A stretch of DNA of 64,000 nt from positions 1-64,000 of the forward strand of contig NZ_SLXT01000019.1 of the NCBI RefSeq assembly GCF_004341395.1. Direction: 5' to 3'. The notes under the pieces were generated by a model that was given only the letters and a program-made list of their open reading frames with translations, ran no database searches and was not told the origin of the DNA. Numbering within the stretch: position 1 is the first letter of the stretch; each line of letters opens with the position of its first letter. This document shows, piece after piece, positions 53,795 through 61,861 of this stretch. The stretch comes from Heliophilum fasciatum (lineage in GTDB: Bacteria > Bacillota > Desulfitobacteriia > Heliobacteriales > Heliobacteriaceae). Position numbers and translations under genes: made by a program.

Positions 53795-54859
53795 ATGAGC
53801 ATACCGGTAGGTTATTTACCATTCTCCCATATGAAAAATGATGTTTTTTATACGGTTTTTCGCACCAGCCCGCAGCTCATGACCATTCATCAGTTCCCTG
53901 ACGGTGATTTTCTCGATGTCAATGACAGTTTTACTCGCTTCACCGGTTATACCCGGGCTGAAGTCATTGGCCAATCACCAAAAAACAAGAAGTTCAACGG
54001 CCCTTTCACTCACATCGATAATTTTTTAACGTTACTGCTGAATCGCACCAACCCGAATGGCTACATGGCTTCTTATTTCACTAAAGATCATCAAGAGCGG
54101 GTCGGCCTTTTTTCGGGTGTCCTGGTCTCACTGCAAGGACAAGCATGTGTCGTCCTGCAAGTTCAGGACATTACTGAACAGCAGCAGCTTTTGCATGACG
54201 TCAAACGCAATGAGCGCCTGCATCTGATCAGTCACGTCGCCGCAGGCATCGGCCATGAGATTCGCAACCCCCTGACCACCGTTCGCGGGTTTCTACAGCT
54301 CATGCACAAAAAAGAAACCGATCCGACACGAACCGATCAATTCGCGCTCATGATCGAAGAGCTTGATCACGCCAACAACATCATCACCGATTTTCTCTCG
54401 TTGACCCGCTCCCAGCCATCCTCCCTTTCCTGCTACGGGCTCCATGCTTTTATCACTGCCCTCCTCCCCGCCTTCCACGCCATGGCGGAAGCGCGAAGCC
54501 AAACGGTTGTCCTTACCTTGGATTCCAGCGAACCGATCGTCCACATCGATCAGATGGAATTCCGCCGGCTAGTACGTCACCTTGTGCAAAACGGGCTGGA
54601 AGCGATGGAACCTGGTCAGACCTTGACCATCGAAACCGCTTCCACGCCCCATGCCGTTTTACTGAAGATACGCGATCAAGGATGCGGCATTCCTGCCGGA
54701 AACCTCGCCAAAATCTATCATCCTTTTTTTACGACCAAAGATCACGCGCTCGGCTTAGGCTTGGCGATATGCGAGCAGATCGCTGCCCATCATCATGCCA
54801 CATTGCAAGTGGACACAGGCCCGCAAGGAACCACGTTCACGGTGTGCTTGCCGCACTAA
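53795..54859 (+). CDS. PAS-domain sensor histidine kinase
   Basis: 354 residues and no membrane segment, so a cytoplasmic sensor. A PAS domain covers about residues 20-130 (VNDSFTRFTGYTRAEVIGQS; VLQVQDITEQQQLLHDV). The HisKA box is HVAAGIGHEIRNPLTTVRGF, with HATPase motifs HLVQNGLEAMEPGQ, RDQGCGIPAG and LGLGLAICEQIAAHHHAT. The NtrB/KinA-like H box resembles kinases of the sporulation phosphorelay. No response regulator is adjacent. The ATG at 53795 has GGAAG nine bases upstream. Confidence 0.88.
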   Translation: MSIPVGYLPFSHMKNDVFYTVFRTSPQLMTIHQFPDGDFLDVNDSFTRFTGYTRAEVIGQSPKNKKFNGPFTHIDNFLTLLLNRTNPNGYMASYFTKDHQERVGLFSGVLVSLQGQACVVLQVQDITEQQQLLHDVKRNERLHLISHVAAGIGHEIRNPLTTVRGFLQLMHKKETDPTRTDQFALMIEELDHANNIITDFLSLTRSQPSSLSCYGLHAFITALLPAFHAMAEARSQTVVLTLDSSEPIVHIDQMEFRRLVRHLVQNGLEAMEPGQTLTIETASTPHAVLLKIRDQGCGIPAGNLAKIYHPFFTTKDHALGLGLAICEQIAAHHHATLQVDTGPQGTTFTVCLPH

Positions 54860-54871
54860 ACCCGGCACCGT

Positions 54872-55132
54872 TCAGGTAGGACAGGCTTCTCCCAGCGCTT
54901 TATAGATGGGCGCCAAACGGCGTCGTTCTTCTGCCGAGGCTAACAGCCGACCTGCCGGGCCTTCCAGATAGATCTGTTTGTTGCCCTCATCCATCACCAG
55001 AAATGGTGCACCGTCGATCACCAGTACCGGCCATCCCTGCTTGTGGGCAAAGCGCACTTCTGCTGCCGGGACTCCCGGATACCCATTGGTAAGCCGCAAT
55101 CGACCTTGACGATCACGATACGCATAAGCCAT
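54872..55132 (-). CDS. Small hypothetical protein (86 aa)
   Basis: AYAYRDRQGRLRLTNGYPGV at the start, then FAHKQGWPVLVIDGAPFLVM and LLASAEERRRLAPIYKAL. It is soluble, with predicted strands followed by a C-terminal helix. No family recognised. AGAGGTGAG before the ATG supports translation. It is convergent with the PAS kinase gene. Confidence 0.6.
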   Translation of the reverse strand: MAYAYRDRQGRLRLTNGYPGVPAAEVRFAHKQGWPVLVIDGAPFLVMDEGNKQIYLEGPAGRLLASAEERRRLAPIYKALGEACPT

Positions 55133-55288
55133 CTCTCTCACCTCTTCTAGCCAAGATATGCAGTAACCTCGAAAAGGTCAAAACACCACTCCCATCCCTG
55201 CCTGAACCGCTAGCTGAAAGACGCAGGGATTTCGTTGTTCCCGTCGAAAATTACTCCATATCAACATCATGAGGAGGAGTTGACTCCA

Positions 55289-55603
55289 TTGCCAAAGGTC
55301 CGGCTTTTTATCCTTGCCCTCAGTCTTGCCGCGATGCTCACCGCTTGCGGCGACGACACCAAATTCAATGCGTCCTTCGCGGCTAACCAGTTCGTTATGC
55401 AAAAGTTAAATGCCTCCACCGGCCTTGCTTTCCAGCGCTTCAGCGAAGAACAAGTGACCCCCCTGGGCGACAAACGCTATCAGGTCGTTTCCTTTGTCGA
55501 TGTTCCCACCGCCACCGGTGAAACAAAGCGGATTCATTATACGTGCATCGTCAAAGACAGCCCCATGAAATGGGAGCTGGAAAAACTCGATACGACTCCG
55601 TAA
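55289..55603 (+). CDS. Small lipoprotein of unknown function
   Basis: 104 residues with signal VRLFILALSLAAMLTACGDD (lipobox LTAC). The domain has VMQKLNASTGLAFQRFSEEQ, YQVVSFVDVPTATGETKRIH and YTCIVKDSPMKWELEKLD, a cystatin-like or NTF2-like alpha+beta pattern. TTG start chosen because AGGAGGAG precedes it and a perfect signal peptide follows. Ends before a strong terminator. Confidence 0.7.
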   Translation: MPKVRLFILALSLAAMLTACGDDTKFNASFAANQFVMQKLNASTGLAFQRFSEEQVTPLGDKRYQVVSFVDVPTATGETKRIHYTCIVKDSPMKWELEKLDTTP

Positions 55604-55607
55604 GGTG

Positions 55608-55655
55608 AAAAAAAGACCAACCACGGAAGCAACAGCTTCATGGTTGGTCTTTTTT
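55608..55655. terminator. Bidirectional terminator
   Basis: AGACCAACCA...TGGTTGGTCT stem with A and T runs on the two sides, between convergent genes. Confidence 0.9.
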
Positions 55656-55709
55656 GATTGGTCTTTTGATGATGATCTTTGATAAGTAGCCTTTTGATGA
55701 CAATGACGA

Positions 55710-56114
55710 TTATGCCTGGTGACGCGGGCAGGTGGTGACTTCCTCGCCGCCTAACAGCTTCAAGGTGCGGTCCACTTGGAAATAGACCAGGTGAATCGGT
55801 CCTTCCGCATTGAGCTCATCGGCATAGCAACGACGGCGAATTTCTTGTGCCTTGGCATCGTCGGCTTCCACTCCAACTTTGGTCAGGTACAAACGATAAC
55901 CGGCCATCTTCGGTGCTTCTACAAAAAGATAGCACGCTTTGGGGTTGGCCAGGACGTTTTGATAGGTCAAGCGTTCACGCATAATAAAGCCTACCGTGCC
56001 ATCTTCCATGAAATGCGGTTTTGCATAGATCGCCGCATTAACTTCTCCTTGTTCATTGGCCGTCGACAAGATGCCCAGCCCGTTGGTTTGTTCAAAATAG
56101 GCCTTTAACGTCAT
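55710..56114 (-). CDS. Pyridoxamine 5'-phosphate oxidase-like protein (no His tail)
   Basis: A 134-residue PNPOx-fold protein, a clear paralogue of 48640-49158 (TLKAYFEQTNGLGILSTANE against TLKKYFEEQHGIGILATADE; FIMRERLTYQNVLANPKACY). It ends at EVTTCPRHQA, where the paralogue continues into its His-rich tail. It is probably an FMN-binding reductase or sensor. The same unusual leader lies upstream. Confidence 0.8.
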   Translation of the reverse strand: MTLKAYFEQTNGLGILSTANEQGEVNAAIYAKPHFMEDGTVGFIMRERLTYQNVLANPKACYLFVEAPKMAGYRLYLTKVGVEADDAKAQEIRRRCYADELNAEGPIHLVYFQVDRTLKLLGGEEVTTCPRHQA

Positions 56115-56159
56115 CAATGCTCTGATTCTCACTGAGGAAAATCAGATATTCACCTCCTG
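56115..56159 (-). promoter_or_regulatory. Leader with hairpin between ribosome binding site and ATG (copy 2)
   Basis: CAGGAGGTGA (core 56151-56159), a 9-bp hairpin CTGATTTTC...GAGAATCAG (56122-56145), then ATG at 56114. The effective spacing with the hairpin folded is about 12 nt. Hairpin sequence differs from copy 1 but pairing is kept. Confidence 0.55.
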
Positions 56160-56271
56160 ATAATAATTCCTTTTTATGCTTCGACGGCGGGAAGGTTTTT
56201 CCTGCTCATCAATGCTAGTTCCTCTTGAAATGATCTCCCTCGATGCCAATGATTATCCGCAAAAAATCACT

Positions 56272-56538
56272 TTAGCCGGCGTGGGACACCCGATGTTCCA
56301 ACTCGGCTTTCTTGGCATCATTAAAATTATTCACTTTGCTTAAGTACCCGGTTATGCGACGAATCCGTTCAATGGGCACCTCACCGCAAACACGAAAACA
56401 AAGCCCATCTTCCCGCCAAACTTCCACGGTGTGGGGCATGTACACCTTATCTTCTTCGATAACTTGCTGCGCGGCTGCCATGATCTCGCTTTGCTCTTGC
56501 GCAGTCAGGACCGAACCATCAAGAACTTTCATCTTCAT
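56272..56538 (-). CDS. Small NrdD C-terminus-like protein
   Basis: 88 residues. The second half (FRVCGEVPIERIRRITGYLS, then KVNNFNDAKKAELEHRVSH) resembles the extreme C-terminus of anaerobic ribonucleotide reductase NrdD, where a glycyl-radical/zinc tail lies. Here only one Cys of a pair remains (LCFRVCGE) and there is no radical site. It may be a stand-alone accessory or relic. ATG preceded by AGGTGAG. Confidence 0.55.
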   Translation of the reverse strand: MKMKVLDGSVLTAQEQSEIMAAAQQVIEEDKVYMPHTVEVWREDGLCFRVCGEVPIERIRRITGYLSKVNNFNDAKKAELEHRVSHAG

Positions 56539-56647
56539 TGCGCTCACCTGCTTACTTAAAATATGTTTTTAGTCTACCACAACCTTTTCATTTTGTCTCA
56601 CTGATCGGTCGTTTTTTTTAATAATAGTTACTGCTATCTAGACTATA

Positions 56648-56971
56648 TCATTTTTTCGTTGATGTTGTTGTCGATTTGGATTTAGATGTGGATTTGCTCT
56701 TTTTCACTTTGATGTCTGTATCACTATACTTCTTCGAATCATCAAGAATGTCATCATCGGCGGCATAGACATAGCCGGCTTGCTGGGCCGCAGTTACATC
56801 GGGTAAAAATACTTCTTCAATAACTTCATTGTAATCATCATGACCGGGTTCAAAATATACTTTTTGACCGTCCCTCGCAGTGACCCCTTTCACTTGGCTG
56901 GCGCTACCGCAAGCAGTAAACAAAACAAGCGATAGGGCCACACTGACAGCGGCAATGGCTTTACGATGCAT
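56648..56971 (-). CDS. Small lipoprotein with basic/Ser-Thr tail
   Basis: 107 residues: signal KAIAAVSVALSLVLFTACGS with lipobox FTAC, a short acidic domain (YFEPGHDDYNEVIEEVFLPD; YVYAADDDILDDSKKYSD) and a Lys/Ser/Thr tail (KKSKSTSKSKSTTTSTKK). The tail could contact the cell wall. No family recognised. AAGGAGG before ATG. Confidence 0.65.
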   Translation of the reverse strand: MHRKAIAAVSVALSLVLFTACGSASQVKGVTARDGQKVYFEPGHDDYNEVIEEVFLPDVTAAQQAGYVYAADDDILDDSKKYSDTDIKVKKSKSTSKSKSTTTSTKK

Positions 56972-57046
56972 TAAAAAATACGCCTCCTTGTCATAATCTC
57001 GAAACTGAGTGAGGTTGAATATGGAAAAGAAAATGCTGTCCCAAAG

Positions 57047-57085
57047 AAAAGTAGGCTTCGCCAGTGGTGGCGAAGTCTACTTTTT
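57047..57085 (-). terminator. Intrinsic terminator overlapping the kinase stop
   Basis: GTAGACTTCGCCA...TGGCGAAGCCTAC stem then TTTTCTTT on the minus strand. The stem begins at the stop codon of the hybrid kinase. Confidence 0.8.
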
Positions 57086-59407
57086 ACTCATTTCGGTCGA
57101 AAGATAGTGCGACAACGTTTCCAGCAACACTTTTTTCTTTACTGGTTTGGCGAGGACCGTATTGCAACCCGCCGCCAGACAACGCTCCTGATCCTCAGCG
57201 AACACGTTAGCCGTTAGCGCGATAATCGGAATCGGCTCGCGTCCATTTAATTTCTCCCATTGCCGGATTTCCTGGGTCGCTTCATAGCCGTCTTTAACGG
57301 GCATTTGAATATCCATGAGAACAAGATCATATTCTTTCCGCTTGAATTGATCAAGGGCGACCACTCCGTTTTCTGCAACATCAAGACGGCATTGCAAAGC
57401 CTTTAGGTATAGTTGAACCATCATGGCATTCACTTCCGTGTCTTCAACCAACAATATCTCCCAAAGACGATCGGTGTCATTCGATTTGCCCGTCGACGAT
57501 GGCTTGAGTTCATCAACCCCTATCGTCGGGGATGGCAACGGTACCGTTGGCAATGGCAATGAATCGGCCTGTAACGGAAGAAAAACAGCGGTAAAAGAAA
57601 AAGTACTCCCTTTGCCCGGCTCACTTTCCACGCGGATTTGACCGCCCATGAGTTCCACTCGCTTTTTACAGATCGATAACCCTAAGCCGGTTCCACCATA
57701 CTTCCGGGTAATAGACGCATCACCTTGGATGAAAGAATCAAATATGTTGGTTTGGAGTTCATCGGGAATGCCGATACCCGTATCGGTTACGGTAAACCGC
57801 AAGGCTATCGGTTGTATCGGCGATGGGGGTGGATCACTGTTTGGTGGATCACTGTTTGGTGGATCACTGTGGGATGGTTCAAGGTCCACAGCGAGAGTGA
57901 TATTCCCCTGTTCGGTAAATTTTACGGCATTACCTAGAAGATTCATGAGAATATGATGAAGACTTTCCGAATCCCCTTCCAATAGCAGCGGAACTTCAGG
58001 GGCGATGGCTTCTTTTAGCACGAACCCCTTCTCCATGGCTTTAGGTGTGAACAGTTTGGTAAGATGGGCAATAAAATCAGCCAGATTGAATACAAGCTGT
58101 TTTGATTCTATTTTTCCTGATTCGATCTTCGAAAGATCGAGGATTTCGTTGATTAACTTAAGAAGATTGTTGCCGGAATCCCGGAATATCGAGATATATT
58201 TTTTTTGTTCTTCAACTAATTGGGTTTCCCCAAGCAGTTCGACCATTCCCAGCATCGCGTTTAAGGGGGTTCGTATTTCATGAGACATATTGGCCAGAAA
58301 ACTGCTTTTTGCCAGGTTGGCCACATCGGCTTCTTCTTTAGCAATAATCAGTTCATTTTCGATCCGCCGACGCTCGATAAGCTCATTCTCCAAGGTCAAT
58401 GTCTTCTGGCGGATTTCTTCTTCCAGTTCATTGGTTTGGATAATGATTTTCCCGGTCAACGGACGCAGTAGAAAGGTCATGCCGAGTACACCCAGCACAA
58501 TAAGCATGCTGATAATCGAAGCAATCATGACCACTTGTTGCTGTATGGGGACATAGAGTTCGGTGTCGTCCATGCGCACGAGAATTCCCCAGGTGGTTCC
58601 CGTAACCGGTCCGTAGGCGATAATGCCATAAGTTGAATTCTCGGAAGTGAAGACCCCTGTCTCACCGGCAGCCGCTTTTTGTAATGCAAGGCCGATTTCC
58701 GATGTGAGAGATATCCCAGCGCTTTCAAGGTTCATGGTTTTTTGCGGTTGAAAGAAAAGTACGCCTTGCCCATCTTGGATGCGGCCAAGCAACATCTCCC
58801 CGGATTCCCCAAGACCGGTGTTATCGGCGACGATATCGCCTAATTCTTTGAATGAAAAGACAACCTTGTCCACGCCCAGACGCTCACCATTGCTGCCCAG
58901 AATCGGTGCACTGACAACCAGCAGGGACTGATTTCCCTGGTTGATCGGATCGCTAATCTGGGTTCCTTGGAAAAGGTCTTTGGGAAAGTTACGCTCTGGC
59001 TCCGGTAAGGGAAGTCCGATTTGGACAACGGCTTCGCCCTGATGATCAAAACGGGTGATCCCCTGTACGTCCGACGATTGCTTCAGTGCCTCCGTCAAAC
59101 GCCCCACGGTTTCAGCGATTAATTCACTCCGGCTGATTTCCCCATGGGTATACGCGGCCAAGCTTTTTTTGATCTGGCTGCGACTGGCGATTTGCAGGGT
59201 AACTTCACGGCTTTTGGAAAGGAATTGCTCAACGGCCATCGTGCGTGAGCGGGTGGCAAAAATCATCTGTTCATTTACATAGTTCTTCAGGTGTTGGTAG
59301 AGCGGGAATATACTGACTAGCGCGACAATAAGGCCGATAGTCAAAATCCCCAAGGCGGAATAGCGCGTAATCGCTTTTTGGATCTGCTGCGACGATTCCG
59401 ATACCAT
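57077..59407 (-). CDS. Membrane hybrid sensor histidine kinase with Cache-like domain
   Basis: 776 residues. TM1 (YSALGILTIGLIVALVSIF), an extracytoplasmic region of about 260 residues of dCache type (FDHQGEAVVQIGLPLPEPER; ILGSNGERLGVDKVVFSFKE), then TM2 (VVMIASIISMLIVLGVLGMT). After a coiled-coil come His[21 protein letters not shown], HATPase ([43 protein letters not shown]) and a receiver (ILLVEDTEVNAMMVQ; DLVLMDIQMPVKDGYEA; LAKPVKKK). A Pro/Ser/Asp tandem repeat is inserted in the HATPase domain. ATG at 59407 with GAGGGGG upstream. It likely senses a small ligand; the output is unknown. Confidence 0.92.
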   Translation of the reverse strand: MVSESSQQIQKAITRYSALGILTIGLIVALVSIFPLYQHLKNYVNEQMIFATRSRTMAVEQFLSKSREVTLQIASRSQIKKSLAAYTHGEISRSELIAETVGRLTEALKQSSDVQGITRFDHQGEAVVQIGLPLPEPERNFPKDLFQGTQISDPINQGNQSLLVVSAPILGSNGERLGVDKVVFSFKELGDIVADNTGLGESGEMLLGRIQDGQGVLFFQPQKTMNLESAGISLTSEIGLALQKAAAGETGVFTSENSTYGIIAYGPVTGTTWGILVRMDDTELYVPIQQQVVMIASIISMLIVLGVLGMTFLLRPLTGKIIIQTNELEEEIRQKTLTLENELIERRRIENELIIAKEEADVANLAKSSFLANMSHEIRTPLNAMLGMVELLGETQLVEEQKKYISIFRDSGNNLLKLINEILDLSKIESGKIESKQLVFNLADFIAHLTKLFTPKAMEKGFVLKEAIAPEVPLLLEGDSESLHHILMNLLGNAVKFTEQGNITLAVDLEPSHSDPPNSDPPNSDPPPSPIQPIALRFTVTDTGIGIPDELQTNIFDSFIQGDASITRKYGGTGLGLSICKKRVELMGGQIRVESEPGKGSTFSFTAVFLPLQADSLPLPTVPLPSPTIGVDELKPSSTGKSNDTDRLWEILLVEDTEVNAMMVQLYLKALQCRLDVAENGVVALDQFKRKEYDLVLMDIQMPVKDGYEATQEIRQWEKLNGREPIPIIALTANVFAEDQERCLAAGCNTVLAKPVKKKVLLETLSHYLSTEMSKK
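57828..57872 (-). repeat. 15-bp tandem repeat (x3) inside the hybrid kinase
   Basis: Three copies of GGTGGATCACTGTTT (last one diverged at its end), in frame, encoding repeats of SDPPN. Copy number changes would keep the frame and lengthen a loop of the HATPase domain. Confidence 0.85.
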
Positions 59408-59619
59408 GGTAGATACCCCCTCATTATCCCTAGATTGAATGAGGCTCATTATGTAAAGACAGCGCTGCCGGTTAAATTCTCATTGATATGGTGAGGATAA
59501 ATTTACAGTTTATTAAGACAAGGTAAATCTAAGTAGAATATCAAGCTTCTTACCTAAACTATAAAACTTGTTCGCGCAAATGACAATCCTTAAATGTGCG
59601 ATATGAGCAAAGGACACGC

Positions 59620-59655
59620 AAAAAGAGCGGGTACATCAAGTACTCGCTCTTTGCG
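59620..59655. terminator. Hairpin in the gap before the hybrid kinase
   Basis: AAAGAGCGGGTAC...GTACTCGCTCTTT imperfect stem in the 300-base AT-rich gap between the hicB terminator and the kinase. That gap (59408-59682) holds no ORF with a ribosome binding site. Confidence 0.5.
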
Positions 59656-59682
59656 TTCGTTATGTGTTGGCGGAGGCGGCGG

Positions 59683-59706
59683 AAAAAAACCAGGCATCCC
59701 GCCTGG
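59683..59706 (-). terminator. Intrinsic terminator after hicB
   Basis: CCAGGC-GGGAT-GCCTGG stem followed by TTTTTTT, starting at the hicB stop. Confidence 0.85.
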
Positions 59707-60072
59707 TCAACGACTTAACTTATACAGCATGAATTGATTCAACGATACGCCATCCCGCTGCGCCTCTTTGGCCAACCGACGGTGCAGGCTCTTGGGAATC
59801 CGAACAACAAGCTTACCACTGTATCCCTCATCGGTCAGCGGTTCCGGGATTTCATCGCCATGTTCCAGTTTTACTTCGATCCATCCCTCCATTGCTTCAC
59901 GGAGATTCTCGTGAAGCTCTTCTAAGGTATTGCCGTTGCTTTGGCAGCCATCCAGTTCCGCGACTTTGCCGAAGAAATATCGTCCGCTTTCGTCTCGGAT
60001 GTGTTGAATCTCAAACGTATACGGCAATGCCATGTAGTACGTGAGGTCTTTCTTCTGTTCTTTCTGTTCCAT
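59707..60072 (-). CDS. hicB: HicB-type antitoxin
   Basis: 121 residues. The N-terminal RNase H-like antitoxin fold has KKDLTYYMALPYTFEIQ, YFFGKVAELDGCQSNGNTLEELHENL, where the HicB family has a (V/I)PELPG-like stretch. The C-terminal RHH DNA-binding segment is KLVVRIPKSLHRRLAKEAQR then DGVSLNQFMLYKLSR. It should neutralise HicA and repress the operon. The ATG at 60072 is likely; a TTG four codons earlier is possible and the ribosome binding site is weak. Confidence 0.9.
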   Translation of the reverse strand: MEQKEQKKDLTYYMALPYTFEIQHIRDESGRYFFGKVAELDGCQSNGNTLEELHENLREAMEGWIEVKLEHGDEIPEPLTDEGYSGKLVVRIPKSLHRRLAKEAQRDGVSLNQFMLYKLSR

Positions 60073-60106
60073 TCGTGTTGGCAAGGGGTTTGGGTGAGGA
60101 CCAGAA

Positions 60107-60331
60107 CTAGCGACCGATCCTCGCCAATATGTCCCGTATGTACGCTGCTTTCAACGGTGTTTCTTCTTTCACGGTGATCACATCGCCTTGTGAATTGCGA
60201 AAGTGTCGATGCGAACCTTTTTTACGCACCAAAGCGTAGCCGTAATGCTCAAGTACTTTTTCCGCTTCCGAAAAACGTATCCCGCTGGGTTGGCGTAACA
60301 TCTTCTCGATGATTTTTTCAACCCCTGCCAT
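60107..60331 (-). CDS. hicA: HicA-type mRNA interferase toxin
   Basis: 74 residues with the double-stranded RNA-binding-like HicA fold. It has EKVLEHYGYALVRKKGSHRHF, with the catalytic His in GSHRHF, then VITVKEETPLKAAYIRDIL. It cuts mRNA when free of HicB. AAGGAGGTG before the ATG. The toxin gene precedes the antitoxin gene, the usual hicAB order. Confidence 0.92.
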   Translation of the reverse strand: MAGVEKIIEKMLRQPSGIRFSEAEKVLEHYGYALVRKKGSHRHFRNSQGDVITVKEETPLKAAYIRDILARIGR

Positions 60332-60369
60332 GGTACACCTCCTTTGTTTTTATAGTATCATATATAGTA

Positions 60370-60939
60370 TCACCGTTCAAGAACCGATGGGTCAATGAAC
60401 GCACCATTAAGGAATAGACCACAAGTTGCACTGGCTTCGACATCCCAATGGGTCATTCGCGCAATTTCGTGGGCTTGGACCAAAGTATCCGATGGAAATT
60501 CACTTACACCATAGACAATGCCGACAGGAAGTGTCCTCATCAACGCCCCGTTTCCCGCTGTCATCCCGCTCTCCTCATGAAGCTTCCGGGATGACTCGTA
60601 CCACTCTCCCGACCTGATTACACTGCTTATCACTGTGCGTATCGTTAGCCCGACATCCGGCGGATTGGTTTGAAACCAATTCACGAAGCGTTTTCCAATC
60701 GCCGGCACAGACTCCTTGGGGTTCTCGATGATTCCTTCAGCGACGGCAATCATCATTTCTGTATCATCGGTCCATTGACCCGGGGTGAGATCGAGCCAAC
60801 CTCCACCAACAATATCTCGGAGTTCGCCGTATTGTTGATTAATTTCGTCCGCCGCCATGAATTCTACCGTCGCTCCTAAGGCATCACCGATAGCACATCC
60901 GTATACTCCGCCGCGGATACGACTATGTAGGTCAAGCAT
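60370..60939 (-). CDS. ADP-ribosylglycohydrolase family protein, truncated
   Basis: 189 residues. The N-terminal part is intact: RIRGGVYGCAIGDALGATVEF, PGQWTDDTEMMIAVAEGII (metal-binding TDDT), GMTAGNGALMRTLPVGIVYG and ARMTHWDVEASATCGLFL. Full-length enzymes are about 250-300 residues and end with a second metal motif of the GGD(A/T)DT type. That part is missing: the frame stops 38 bases before hicA. The loss removes half of the di-magnesium site, so it is probably inactive. GGTGATAAT before ATG. Confidence 0.8.
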   Translation of the reverse strand: MLDLHSRIRGGVYGCAIGDALGATVEFMAADEINQQYGELRDIVGGGWLDLTPGQWTDDTEMMIAVAEGIIENPKESVPAIGKRFVNWFQTNPPDVGLTIRTVISSVIRSGEWYESSRKLHEESGMTAGNGALMRTLPVGIVYGVSEFPSDTLVQAHEIARMTHWDVEASATCGLFLNGAFIDPSVLER

Positions 60940-61013
60940 ATTATCACCTTTTACTTCAATTTAATATCATAAGATGGTTTCGACCCTACGCTTTATATTC
61001 CTTTCCAATGATT

Positions 61014-61048
61014 AAAAGCCGTTCCGCTAAAATGCAGGAACGGCTTTT
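61014..61048. terminator. Bidirectional terminator
   Basis: AAAAGCCGTTCC...GGAACGGCTTTT stem downstream of the YdhR-like gene. Confidence 0.85.
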
Positions 61049-61067
61049 GTAACCCCTAGTCAATCCA

Positions 61068-61370
61068 CTATTCAAGCTTACCCCGGTCAATCAAGGTCAG
61101 GGGAACATTAACATCGAATTTCTTGGCGTTAATGTTTACTATTCCAAAAGACGCCAATCGGGCGGTATGTTTCTCAAGATAGCGGTCCAGAGCTTCTTCA
61201 TTGGCGAACAGGTAAATCCCGCCACTTTCTTTGGTGTTCTGATTTTCAGTCCAGATTTTCCAGATCAGGTCTTTTTCAGTTGCAATGTCTTGCGCCAGGC
61301 CTTCAAATGCCTTCGACATTTCTTCGCCCCAGGGGCCCTCCATTTTGAAGTCAATCTGTAGGAGTTTCAT
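61068..61370 (-). CDS. YdhR-type putative monooxygenase
   Basis: A 100-residue dimeric alpha/beta-barrel protein: MKLLQIDFKMEGPWGEEMSK, then LIWKIWTENQNTKESGGIYLF and ASFGIVNINAKKFDVNVPLT match the YdhR family. The reaction is unknown. ATG at 61370 has GGAGGGG upstream; the longer in-frame extension is basic and not conserved. Followed by its own terminator. Confidence 0.85.
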   Translation of the reverse strand: MKLLQIDFKMEGPWGEEMSKAFEGLAQDIATEKDLIWKIWTENQNTKESGGIYLFANEEALDRYLEKHTARLASFGIVNINAKKFDVNVPLTLIDRGKLE

Positions 61371-61600
61371 TCTGATCCCCTCCTTCTTCTTGTTTCGTTT
61401 TTGCCTGATGATTCTTTCTAACCGCACTGCATCGCAATTTCGGTGATTGATTTTTCCCCTTCCAGCTTTTAATGGTCTCTAAATCAGCCTAGTTTTGTCC
61501 AGTTCTACCCACTTATATTCCTTAAACTCCACTAAAGCTTGTCTTTGGTAAGGAAACGCTCCATCTTTCATTACCAGTGAACATGCAGGTAGAGGCACAA

Positions 61601-61861
61601 CTATTCCTTTGGCTCAATCAACGTATAGTTACAAGACGTACATCTATATAAACTAAACCGCTCATCAACGGTAACAACATGGTGAAGAGTTGAATACCCA
61701 CAATCTGGACAGGCATAGCCTTTTCCTGAGCCAACCTCTTTAGGTATGTGTCTCCAATTCCAACCCACTGATTTACATTGTGAACATTTACGATAGCTGC
61801 CCTCATCGTGAAATGTTTGCGTTTGACAATTTGGGCACAATGCTCCTTTTCCTTTATTCAA
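61601..61861 (-). CDS. Double zinc-ribbon small protein
   Basis: 86 residues with four CxxC knuckles: LCPNCQ, KCSQCK, ACPDCG and RCTSCN, arranged as two zinc ribbons. It probably binds nucleic acid or protein. TTG start with AAGGATGTG upstream. AT-rich compared with the main chromosome part. Confidence 0.7.
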   Translation of the reverse strand: MNKGKGALCPNCQTQTFHDEGSYRKCSQCKSVGWNWRHIPKEVGSGKGYACPDCGYSTLHHVVTVDERFSLYRCTSCNYTLIEPKE

